DNA of 5,547 nt from Patescibacteria group bacterium (GCA_022710205.1 JAKLHJ010000049.1:1-5547), one strand, 5' to 3'. Positions 1-4,036 are shown, counted from the stretch's first letter. Made by a program: numbers and translations. Notes: generated from the letters alone by a model not told the origin.

Positions 1-297
1 AAGCTTGAGTGCCTCGGCGACGTGCCAGGCGATAGCTTCTCCTTCTCGGTCGGGGTCCGTTGCGAGCAGTATCTCGCTAGATTTCTTTGAGAGTTCTTTG
101 AGTTCTGAAACAACCTTCTCCTTTCCTTTTGAAATTTCGTATTTAGGGATAAAGCCGCCCTCGATGTCGATGGCTTCTTTGTTACTCTTCGGCAGGTCGC
201 GTATGTGCCCGACGCTCGCTCTGACCGTGTATTCATTATCCAAATATTTGGAAATGGTCTTCGCTTTTGCCGGTGACTCTACAATTAAAAGTTTCAT
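1..297 (-). CDS. topA: DNA topoisomerase I, N-terminal fragment (window edge)
   Basis: This is the amino-terminal 99 codons of type IA topoisomerase, which relaxes negative supercoils by passing one strand through a nick made by an active-site tyrosine. The gene runs off the left edge, so that tyrosine is not visible. The visible part is the TOPRIM domain: it opens MKLLIVESPAKAKTI with the catalytic Glu at residue 7, has SVGHIRDLP at 28-36, and ends with the acidic metal-binding triad in DPDREGEAIAWH at 81-92 (Asp81, Asp83, Glu85). The ATG at 297 is the only sensible start because the family begins with this motif. No SD precedes it; the ten bases before the ATG are CTACTACGGG, which is the end of the GIY-YIG element's inverted repeat. 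The gene lies 22 bp downstream of the nuclease stop on the same strand, so it may be read from that transcript. Identification is secure. Confidence 0.97.
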   Translation of the reverse strand, partial: MKLLIVESPAKAKTISKYLDNEYTVRASVGHIRDLPKSNKEAIDIEGGFIPKYEISKGKEKVVSELKELSKKSSEILLATDPDREGEAIAWHVAEALKL

Positions 298-317
298 CCC
301 GTAGTAGAATTTTAGTT
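298..317 (+). repeat. Left inverted repeat of the GIY-YIG element
   Basis: Reads CCCGTAGTAGAATTTTAGTT and pairs with 595-614 except for the AG at 306-307. It abuts the topA start codon (295-297) and ends three bases short of the nuclease stop codon. Confidence 0.75.
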
Positions 318-319
318 AA

Positions 320-589
320 TTAAATCTTTCCCCGACCTTCATAAAAGTAGTCTTTTAATCTTCTTTTTAACATTCGTCTGCCCTGCGTGGTCTTGAGATA
401 CTTTTCTCTTCTTTTGGCATCTCTCTCGTTAAGACATGCTTCGTAGTATATCAGATTCCATTTGCCGTAGCGCTTGGTGGAAAGATTTAATCCACGATTA
501 TGTTCGTCCACTCTTTTCTTCAGGTCCGTTGTGTATCCTATATATAAATGTTCGTCTATGCGGCTTTGCAGTAAATAAATATAGAACAT
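320..589 (-). CDS. GIY-YIG single-domain nuclease (YhbQ/UvrC-N type)
   Basis: An 89-residue protein that is a complete, stand-alone GIY-YIG domain, the metal-dependent DNA nicking fold also found in the UvrC N-terminus and in homing endonucleases. The first motif tyrosines lie in FYIYLL (residues 2-7) and the second motif is LYIGYTT (15-21). The catalytic arginine is probably Arg26 in DLKKRVDEHN. The metal-binding glutamate is probably Glu62 in AKRREKYLK. A basic tail (GRRMLKRRLKDYF) could bind DNA. I chose the ATG at 589 because family members start M-[FY]-Y-[IV]-Y; a TTG at 595 is in frame but adds nothing conserved. No SD is visible. The gene fills the space between the two inverted repeats and is co-oriented with topA, 22 bp upstream of it. 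The cellular role is unknown: repair, element maintenance and element movement are all open. Confidence 0.85.
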   Translation of the reverse strand: MFYIYLLQSRIDEHLYIGYTTDLKKRVDEHNRGLNLSTKRYGKWNLIYYEACLNERDAKRREKYLKTTQGRRMLKRRLKDYFYEGRGKI

Positions 590-594
590 AATCA

Positions 595-614
595 AACTAA
601 AATTTCACTACGGG
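595..614 (-). repeat. Right inverted repeat of the GIY-YIG element
   Basis: On the minus strand it reads CCCGTAGTGAAATTTTAGTT, complementary to 298-317 apart from the two-base GA/AG mismatch. It lies just upstream of the nuclease ATG and forms part of its 5' leader. Confidence 0.75.
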
Positions 615-641
615 ATTCATTCTATTTAAGTTGTTTTGAGT

Positions 642-671
642 ATAGTAGTCTTATTATATAGGAAATGTCAA
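642..671 (-). promoter_or_regulatory. Candidate sigma70-type promoter for the GIY-YIG gene and perhaps topA
   Basis: On the minus strand a perfect -35 TTGACA (666-671) is followed after 18 bp by TACTAT (642-647). The start of transcription would fall near 635, about 45 nt upstream of the nuclease ATG. No other convincing promoter is visible between here and topA. A TATAAT at 653-658 has no matching -35. The -35 overlaps the TCAA repeat flanking the hairpin at 672-736. Confidence 0.4.
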
Positions 672-736
672 CCCAGTAGTAGAATTTGGCAACGGCCAAA
701 GCCGCGCAGAGCGCATTGCCAAATTTCACTACTGGG
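672..736. repeat. 65-bp gene-less hairpin element, relative of the GIY-YIG element ends
   Basis: The arms 672-692 and 716-736 pair over 21 positions. CCCAGTAGT pairs with ACTACTGGG, then AG faces TC (a two-base internal mismatch), then AATTTGGCAA pairs with TTGCCAAATT. The tip (693-715) can fold into two tiny hairpins, CGGC-CAAA-GCCG (693-704) or GCGC-AGA-GCGC (704-714). The unit is flanked exactly by TCAA direct repeats (668-671 and 737-740). The mismatch has the same sequence and relative place as in the inverted repeats of the GIY-YIG element. This suggests a non-autonomous (MITE- or REP-like) copy; there is no poly-T run, so it is not a normal terminator. Confidence 0.65.
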
Positions 737-798
737 TCAAATAAAGCGCATCCTGTGGAAAAGTATTTATAGTATTGTTTTGGGGGCCAAAAACCAAT

Positions 799-824
799 AG
801 AAAAAGCACCCGGGTGGGTGCTTT
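799..824 (-). terminator. Intrinsic terminator of the 72-aa membrane protein gene
   Basis: On the minus strand, AAAGCACCC pairs with GGGTGCTTT around an ACCC loop (9-bp stem, 803-824) and runs into GCTTTTTCT. It lies 46 bp beyond the stop codon of the gene at 870-1088. It is identical over 25 bp to the terminator at 1203-1227. Confidence 0.85.
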
Positions 825-869
825 GCTTCATTGTTTGGGGTAGCTGAGATGTTTTTGTTTTGCGCTGGT

Positions 870-1088
870 TTAAGGAATGAATGGGGTATCAAAACCGCCC
901 CCATCTTCGCCAGATAATTCAAAACCAAAATATTCCCCGACCTTCAAGAGAATGACAATGCCCAGACAAATCACTGCCGTAATCGTGCCCGAAAATACCA
1001 GACACCAAATTGTTGGAAATATTGGCAAGAGCGCAATTGTGAATATTGCAAAGAATAAAAGAGCAAAACGACCCAACCCAATCTCCAC
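870..1088 (-). CDS. Small two-helix membrane protein, orphan (72 aa)
   Basis: I do not recognise a family. The 72-residue product has two predicted membrane helices, roughly residues 8-22 and 26-48, joined by a very short Pro-containing turn (PIFPT), so it should be a helical hairpin. The tail (49-72) is soluble and acidic/glycine-rich (ELSGEDGGGFDTP). I chose the GTG at 1088 because AGGAGG stands six bases upstream, an ideal spacing. The frame stays open to an ATG at 1142, but that would put the SD inside the gene and add a basic, uncharacteristic extension. The gene is a self-contained unit with its own promoter (1152-1180) and terminator (799-824), in tandem behind a similar unit at 1203-1524. 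Function unknown. Confidence 0.75.
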   Translation of the reverse strand: MEIGLGRFALLFFAIFTIALLPIFPTIWCLVFSGTITAVICLGIVILLKVGEYFGFELSGEDGGGFDTPFIP

Positions 1089-1151
1089 AACGCTCCTCCT
1101 TTTGCCGTAGAGCCCTAGGGCGTTTTTCGTTTTAAGAACCAACCGGCATTA

Positions 1152-1180
1152 TTTATACATTAATTTAATTTTTTGGTCAA
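1152..1180 (-). promoter_or_regulatory. Strong sigma70-type promoter for the 72-aa membrane protein
   Basis: On the minus strand TTGACC (1175-1180) and TATAAA (1152-1157) are 17 bp apart, close to consensus, within an A/T-rich stretch. The predicted leader is about 57 nt. It contains the palindrome GCCCTAGGGC (1113-1122) ahead of the AGGAGG. Confidence 0.7.
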
Positions 1181-1202
1181 ATTAGGAAAAATTGTCGTTT
1201 AG

Positions 1203-1227
1203 AGAAAAAGCACCCGGGTGGGTGCTT
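1203..1227 (-). terminator. Intrinsic terminator of the 70-aa membrane protein gene
   Basis: On the minus strand, AAGCACCC pairs with GGGTGCTT around ACCC (1208-1227) and continues into TTTTTCTCT. It lies just past the stop at 1237. The 25 bp from 1203 to 1227 are identical to 799-823. Confidence 0.85.
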
Positions 1228-1236
1228 ACATATAGG

Positions 1237-1449
1237 TTATTCTTTGCGAAACAAGTTGACGAAGTCATACCACAGGCCAATGATGATTCTGACGCCCTTT
1301 TCTTTAAATCCGGGCACATAGATCGCGAATAGTGCAACGACACCGAGGATAGCGTATCCGCTATTCCAGAGAACGACTGCCAGCGTCAGTTCCGGGAACA
1401 CGAAGATGCCGGCCAGAACTAAGAGCGAGTAGAGGATCCATAGGAGCAT
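1237..1449 (-). CDS. Small two-helix membrane protein, orphan (70 aa)
   Basis: I do not recognise a family. The 70-residue product begins MLLWILYSLLVLAGIFV and has two hydrophobic helices, about residues 2-17 and 21-45. A short amphipathic, basic tail follows (FKEKGVRIIIGLWYDFVNLFRKE). The ATG at 1449 is preceded by AGGAGG at an 8-base spacing, which fixes the start; the same frame is open upstream to 1506, but that part contains the SD and the -10 region. It has its own promoter (1497-1524) and terminator (1203-1227). It resembles its downstream neighbour (870-1088) in size, topology and gene layout, though I see no clear sequence similarity. It diverges from the secreted protein gene at 1649. 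Function unknown. Confidence 0.75.
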   Translation of the reverse strand: MLLWILYSLLVLAGIFVFPELTLAVVLWNSGYAILGVVALFAIYVPGFKEKGVRIIIGLWYDFVNLFRKE

Positions 1450-1496
1450 GATTTCAACCTCCTTTTTGAAATTTTTGGAGAACGGTTTCTTCGCTG

Positions 1497-1524
1497 ATAT
1501 TAGCACTATTTTCTTTTATATCAA
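1497..1524 (-). promoter_or_regulatory. Sigma70-type promoter for the 70-aa membrane protein
   Basis: On the minus strand TTGATA (1519-1524) and TAATAT (1497-1502) are separated by 16 bp. The -10 lies about 48 nt upstream of the ATG at 1449. It is back to back with a weaker plus-strand candidate at 1531-1558, so the two genes may share a divergent control region. Confidence 0.55.
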
Positions 1525-1530
1525 GGCTGG

Positions 1531-1558
1531 TTTACATTTACATAAAAATAAGTAGTAT
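1531..1558 (+). promoter_or_regulatory. Candidate promoter for the secreted 230-aa protein
   Basis: TTTACA (1531-1536) and TAGTAT (1553-1558) are 16 bp apart; each differs from consensus. It would give a leader of about 80 nt before the ATG at 1649. This is the best candidate in the gap, but support is modest. Confidence 0.35.
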
Positions 1559-1617
1559 GAGCGGAGAAAACAAATATATGAAACAGGGTTCTTTTACAAC
1601 AACAATTCAAATTTAAT

Positions 1618-1642
1618 TCCACGAAAGTGGAGGAAGGGAAGG
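1618..1642 (+). promoter_or_regulatory. GNRA-loop hairpin overlapping a double Shine-Dalgarno
   Basis: TCCAC (1618-1622) pairs with GTGGA (1627-1631) around a GAAA tetraloop, and the 3' arm runs into GGAGG (1629-1633). A second SD-like GGAAGG (1637-1642) sits six bases before the ATG at 1649 and is free of the stem. The hairpin could stabilise the 5' end or tune translation; that role is inferred. Confidence 0.4.
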
Positions 1643-1648
1643 TCTTGT

Positions 1649-2341
1649 ATGAAGAAGTTCTTGATTCTCGTTGCAATCTTTGCGCTCGTATTCAGTTTTT
1701 CTTTGCCTGCGTTTTCTGAGGCAAAGTACAAAGACTTAACTCTCGATCAGATTGAGAAGCTCGTTGATAGGCTTGGTGGCATGGATGGTGTTAAGAATGT
1801 GATGTCCGATAGCGTCGCGGTAATCTTGGTCCTGGACGCTGACGATAATAAAAACGGCACTGACGTGCACATGATCGTTGTGCAGAAAGAAGTACCGCCG
1901 AAACGGAAACTTCTGCCTTCCACTGCCATTGGGCCCACCGAAGTGAAGCTGACGAAAGATCTTTTGACAAGTGCGTTGTGGGCAAGAGGCTATAAGTCGA
2001 GCCCCCGGATTAATGGTGTTTTCGTTAAATATTTTCCTCCGTGCGGTACGATAATCAAATGCTGGATTGTCTCTTATCATGATAACCCAACATTTGCTGA
2101 AGTTATCGCAGATATGAATGAGGGTGGGTATCGCCCCGCGTCGCTTCTTGAGGGAGCAGCCTTCATGATTGAAAACCCGAAGTGGGTTAGCGACGGTACC
2201 GGCATGCCCATTCTATTACTCGGCGAAATGTACAAGGGTTCTTATCCGGCGCTCTGTCGGCAGGACGGCGCCAACACAGTTGACCTTTTCTTAGACAGCG
2301 CGGAAACGAAGAAAGTATTTTATTTAGCAATCGAAAAATAA
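1649..2341 (+). CDS. Secreted orphan protein with LGG-motif N-terminal segment (230 aa)
   Basis: Residues 1-25 form a classic Sec signal peptide: MKK, a hydrophobic core FLILVAIFALVFSFSL, then PAFSEA with likely cleavage after Ala25. No lipobox is present, so the product is probably exported. The mature start contains LTLDQIEKLVDRLGGMDGV (30-48). From memory this resembles an LGG-x-x-GV segment that recurs in hypothetical proteins of Parcubacteria, though usually in cytoplasmic ones. The C-terminal half, FAEVIADMNEGGYRPASLLE (149-168) through MPILLLGEMY (186-195) to FYLAIEK at the end, also fits a recurring accessory domain of that group; I cannot name it. Cysteines are at 132, 138 and 203. 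The ATG at 1649 follows GGAAGG at six bases and begins the signal peptide exactly. The gene is monocistronic, with a terminator at 2364-2393. Function unknown. Confidence 0.85.
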   Translation: MKKFLILVAIFALVFSFSLPAFSEAKYKDLTLDQIEKLVDRLGGMDGVKNVMSDSVAVILVLDADDNKNGTDVHMIVVQKEVPPKRKLLPSTAIGPTEVKLTKDLLTSALWARGYKSSPRINGVFVKYFPPCGTIIKCWIVSYHDNPTFAEVIADMNEGGYRPASLLEGAAFMIENPKWVSDGTGMPILLLGEMYKGSYPALCRQDGANTVDLFLDSAETKKVFYLAIEK

Positions 2342-2363
2342 ATTTGAACCGCAGTCTGTGTCG

Positions 2364-2393
2364 TCCGCTCCTTCGGGGGCGGATTTTCTTTTT
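2364..2393 (+). terminator. Intrinsic terminator after the secreted protein gene
   Basis: TCCGCTCC (2364-2371) pairs with GGGGCGGA (2376-2383), with one T-G wobble, around a TTCG tetraloop and is followed by TTTTCTTTTT. It lies 22 bp past the stop codon at 2341. Confidence 0.9.
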
Positions 2394-2398
2394 CAAAA

Positions 2399-2409
2399 TA
2401 TGATAAAAT
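2399..2409 (+). promoter_or_regulatory. Candidate -10 region of murB
   Basis: TATGAT (2399-2404), overlapped by TAAAAT (2404-2409), lies 7-17 bases before the murB ATG. No good -35 is visible because the preceding sequence is the terminator. Transcription from here would give a leaderless or nearly leaderless murB mRNA, consistent with the lack of any SD. Confidence 0.35.
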
Positions 2410-2415
2410 CTGCCT

Positions 2416-3330
2416 ATGATAAATGTCCAAAAAAATGTTTCGATAAAGCCGCATCTTAATTTTGAGATAGGTGGTAGTGTCTCTCATTTTGCGGAAGTGG
2501 CTACTCCAGAAGAGATAATTTACGCGATAAAGCACGCGAAGAGTTTGAAGCTCCCTCATATTATATTAGGCGGAGGGAACAACGTTGTTTTTTGCGACAA
2601 AAAGAAAAAGTGTTTTTTGATAAAGATAGCGGGCGGCGACGTCACGATACAAGGTGAACATGCATACGCGGGCGCAGGTGTAGATCTGTTTGAATTTATT
2701 TTAAAAATGATAAAGGCGGGACTAGGCGGGCTTGAGACTTTGTCGGGCATTCCCGGGACGATAGGTGGCGCGATTTACGGTAATGCAGGTGCATACGGGC
2801 ACTCTATTTCTGAGTGCGTGGAATCGGTTACCATATTTGATGGTAAGAAAATAAGAAAGGTGTCGAATAAAGATTGTAAGTTTGAATATCGCGAGAGCAT
2901 TTTTAAGAAAAAGAAATGGATAATACTTGGTGCAGATTTTAAATTCCAAAAGGCTGATCCTCTGGCGCTCCAAAAAATATCCGACGATATTACAAAAGTG
3001 AGGTGGGAGAAATTTGGTAAGAAGCCTAGGTGCCCGGGAAGCTATTTCAAGAACGTTCTTGTAAAAGACATTTCAAAAAAGTCGCTAAAACTTATTGACC
3101 CTGCAAAAATAAGAGACGGGAAGATCCCGGCCGGATATTTGCTCGAAGAAGTCGGCGCGAAAGGAATGCATGAAGGCGGGGTATATGTATCAGAATTTCA
3201 CGGAAATATAATAATGAATGACGGCACCGGGAGTTATAAAGACCTCATGAAGTTGGTCCATAAATTACGAATGCTTGTGAAAAAGAAGTTTGGAATAGAA
3301 CTCGAGGAGGAGGTGAGATACTTCGTATAG
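2416..3330 (+). CDS. murB: UDP-N-acetylenolpyruvoylglucosamine reductase
   Basis: MurB is the cytoplasmic FAD enzyme that uses NADPH to reduce the enolpyruvyl ether of UDP-GlcNAc to UDP-MurNAc, the second committed step of peptidoglycan synthesis. The 304-residue length is normal for the compact type. Family motifs are in order: NFEIGG (15-20); the FAD pyrophosphate loop LGGGNNVVF (51-59), where the usual GGGSN serine is Asn; AGAGVDL (85-91); SGIPGTIGGAIYGNAGAYG (110-128); CKFEYRES (154-161), with the substrate-contacting Tyr-Arg; GSYFKN (208-213), with Ser209 as probable general acid; AGYLLEEVGAKG (239-250); and the C-terminal IELEEEVR (294-301), with the catalytic Glu. No SD precedes the ATG at 2416, and a -10-like TATGAT lies close upstream. 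The neighbours are not other mur genes. Confidence 0.96.
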   Translation: MINVQKNVSIKPHLNFEIGGSVSHFAEVATPEEIIYAIKHAKSLKLPHIILGGGNNVVFCDKKKKCFLIKIAGGDVTIQGEHAYAGAGVDLFEFILKMIKAGLGGLETLSGIPGTIGGAIYGNAGAYGHSISECVESVTIFDGKKIRKVSNKDCKFEYRESIFKKKKWIILGADFKFQKADPLALQKISDDITKVRWEKFGKKPRCPGSYFKNVLVKDISKKSLKLIDPAKIRDGKIPAGYLLEEVGAKGMHEGGVYVSEFHGNIIMNDGTGSYKDLMKLVHKLRMLVKKKFGIELEEEVRYFV

Positions 3331-3425
3331 CCCCAGTCAAATAGGAGGTATTTATGACTATTTGTTACAAGGTGAAATTTGAGATGGCCGATATTCGTTG
3401 GCGGTCAAGAGTTAATTTGACGGGG
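3331..3425. repeat. Inverted repeat enclosing a mini-ORF directly after murB
   Basis: CCCC-A-GTCAAAT (3331-3342), starting on the base after the murB stop codon, is matched by ATTTGAC-GGGG (3415-3425), a 7-bp plus 4-bp inverted repeat with one bulged base. The ends loosely recall the CCC[GA]GTAG..AAATTT ends of the elements at 298-736. The interior contains GTGAAATTTG (3372-3381), a 10-bp match to the right arm of the 672-736 hairpin. It could be a decayed member of that family; the relationship is tentative. Confidence 0.4.
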
Positions 3426-3428
3426 TAA
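3354..3428 (+). CDS. Possible 24-residue mini-protein or leader peptide
   Basis: A short frame begins at ATG 3354 with MTICYKVKFEMADIRWRSRV and ends at TAA 3428. The support is an AGGAGG (3343-3348) at a five-base spacing, as good as any in the window. AAATA (3339-3343) and TATTT (3349-3353) can pair and leave that SD in a five-base loop. The peptide is basic and not hydrophobic, with no recognisable domain. It lies wholly inside the inverted repeat at 3331-3425, and nothing nearby shows a clear attenuator arrangement. It could be a real small protein, a leader peptide, the remnant of a larger gene, or a chance frame. Confidence 0.3.
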   Translation: MTICYKVKFEMADIRWRSRVNLTG

Positions 3429-3432
3429 AAGG

Positions 3433-3467
3433 ATAGATAATAGAAGATAGAAAGTAGAAAGTAGTTA
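3433..3467 (+). repeat. Five tandem heptamers, consensus RTAGAAA
   Basis: ATAGATA, ATAGAAG, ATAGAAA, GTAGAAA and GTAGTTA follow each other without gaps. The third and fourth differ by one base; the outer units are degraded. The array is A+G-rich and lies 19 bp before the first 40-bp palindrome. The seven-base period is not a multiple of the helical turn; function unknown. Confidence 0.6.
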
Positions 3468-3485
3468 AAAAAGAGAATATTTTAT

Positions 3486-3525
3486 ATACACAAATAAAGT
3501 AGCGACCGCTACTTTATTTGTGTAT
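3486..3525. repeat. Perfect 40-bp palindrome 1 (centre AC)
   Basis: Arms of 19 bp (3486-3504 and 3507-3525) are exactly complementary around the dinucleotide AC. The left arm reads ATACACAAATAAAGTAGCG. No poly-T tract follows on either strand, so it is not a standard intrinsic terminator, although it could end murB transcription. It is paired with the palindrome at 3580-3619: both share CAAATAA-N3-AGCG arms and have complementary centres. Confidence 0.85.
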
Positions 3526-3527
3526 GG

Positions 3528-3570
3528 AGTGGTGCGGTGTTTTCAGACCACTTAACAATCACATTATTGT
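3528..3570. other. Two small hairpins between the palindromes
   Basis: AGTGGT (3528-3533) pairs with ACCACT (3547-3552), and ACAAT (3555-3559) pairs with ATTGT (3566-3570), which is followed by TTTT. Together with the flanking palindromes the stretch 3486-3619 could form four consecutive stem-loops. No coding frame is credible here. Confidence 0.4.
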
Positions 3571-3579
3571 TTTTGGGTG

Positions 3580-3619
3580 TGTATCAAATAACTTAGCGGT
3601 CGCTAAGTTATTTGATACA
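3580..3619. repeat. Perfect 40-bp palindrome 2 (centre GT)
   Basis: Arms of 19 bp (3580-3598 and 3601-3619) are exactly complementary around GT. The left arm reads TGTATCAAATAACTTAGCG. Relative to palindrome 1, the arm differs at several positions, and each change is mirrored in the opposite arm, so the dyad has been maintained. The core AGCGGTCGCT is the reverse complement of the core of palindrome 1. A weak promoter-like TTGATA-N17-TTGAAT (3612-3640) would overlap its right arm. Confidence 0.85.
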
Positions 3620-3652
3620 GGTGTTTCCGGGTTATTGAATCATGACGCTGTT

Positions 3653-3681
3653 TTGACATGTGAATAAATTTTTGGTAGAAG
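3653..3681 (+). promoter_or_regulatory. Promoter of the small membrane protein operon
   Basis: A perfect TTGACA (3653-3658) is followed after 17 bp by TAGAAG (3676-3681), preceded by a TG one base upstream (3673-3674) as in extended -10 promoters. Transcription would start near 3688, about 50 nt before the GTG at 3740. Palindrome 2 ends 33 bp upstream of the -35, a position where a bound regulator could act. Confidence 0.55.
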
Positions 3682-3739
3682 TAGTTTGGTTCTGGCTCGT
3701 TGAAAATAAAAAATAATCAATCCGAAAGGGGAGACTGCG

Positions 3740-4015
3740 GTGGTTATCATACTAGAACTCGTCGCATGCTGTTTGTGCATTGTCGGTGCTCATTATGGAG
3801 CGCGAAGAAATGCGCAAATTGGCAATTACTTCAGAGAATTGGTTCGAAAGACTCAGTCGGCACATGTTGATGATATCAAGAATGGCCGCGACAGTTCTTG
3901 GAGATGGAAGGCACTCAATAAGTTTCCGTATATCTGGTTTTTGATGCTTCTTTGTTTTTGGCGGCCCCTCGATAGCTTTGTGACCGACAAATCGTTCGCT
4001 GAGATCCAGAAATAA
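3740..4015 (+). CDS. Small membrane protein, orphan (91 aa), first gene of a two-gene operon
   Basis: I do not recognise a family. The N-terminus (residues 2-18, VIILELVACCLCIVGAH) is hydrophobic and rich in Cys. Residues 19-61 are polar and basic (ARRNAQIGNYFRELVRK...). A second hydrophobic stretch, YIWFLMLLCFW, lies at about 64-74, followed by a short polar tail. It is thus probably a two-helix protein with a roughly 45-residue loop; whether the first segment is an anchor or a signal sequence is unclear. The GTG at 3740 is chosen because GGGGAG (3728-3733) stands six bases before it. Its stop is 21 bp from the cysteine-rich membrane protein, whose SD lies in that gap, so the two are probably co-transcribed from the promoter at 3653-3681. 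Confidence 0.7.
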   Translation: MVIILELVACCLCIVGAHYGARRNAQIGNYFRELVRKTQSAHVDDIKNGRDSSWRWKALNKFPYIWFLMLLCFWRPLDSFVTDKSFAEIQK

Positions 4016-4036
4016 TCTGAAAGGAGGTCAATGGTT

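Larger units (their letters stand above)
298..615. mobile_element. Small inverted-repeat element carrying a GIY-YIG nuclease gene
   Basis: A GIY-YIG reading frame sits between 20-bp inverted repeats at 298-317 and 595-614. Both begin CCCGTAGT and continue AATTTTAGTT after two mismatched bases (AG on the left, GA on the right). The outer flanks carry TTCAT on both sides (293-297 and 616-620), compatible with a short target duplication if one extra A is counted in the right end. A gene-less hairpin at 672-736 has the same kind of ends with the same two-base mismatch, which argues for a repeat family rather than chance. No transposase is present, so any movement would need the nuclease itself or a helper in trans. 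The mobile nature is an inference; the repeat structure is seen directly. Confidence 0.6.

Noticed and set aside
5..304. Plus-strand open frame of 99 codons
   Set aside because: It is the antisense of the topA TOPRIM domain, whose minus-strand translation has clear family motifs.
590..595. TTG at 595 as the start of the GIY-YIG gene
   Set aside because: It adds only two residues inside the repeat region. The ATG at 589 gives the standard family start MFYIYLL.
622..831. Minus-strand open frame of 69 codons
   Set aside because: It begins inside the terminator stem region at 799-824 and reads through the 65-bp hairpin at 672-736. No SD or protein-like composition supports it.
877..1110. Plus-strand open frame opposite the 72-aa membrane protein
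   Set aside because: It lacks an SD, is a low-quality proline/lysine-rich translation, and overlaps a gene with promoter, SD and terminator on the other strand.
1111..1135. Plus-strand terminator at GCCCTAGGGC followed by GTTTTTCGTTTT
   Set aside because: The stem has at most three usable base pairs after allowing a loop, and no plus-strand gene ends there. It lies in the leader of a minus-strand gene.
1736..2396. Several minus-strand frames under the secreted protein gene and its terminator
   Set aside because: None has an SD, and they are Arg/Ser-rich shadows. The plus-strand gene has a signal peptide, SD and terminator.
3486..3619. CRISPR array from the two similar palindromes
   Set aside because: There are only two units, they are not identical, the single spacer is 54 bp, and there are no cas genes. 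Palindromes this long are unlike CRISPR repeats.
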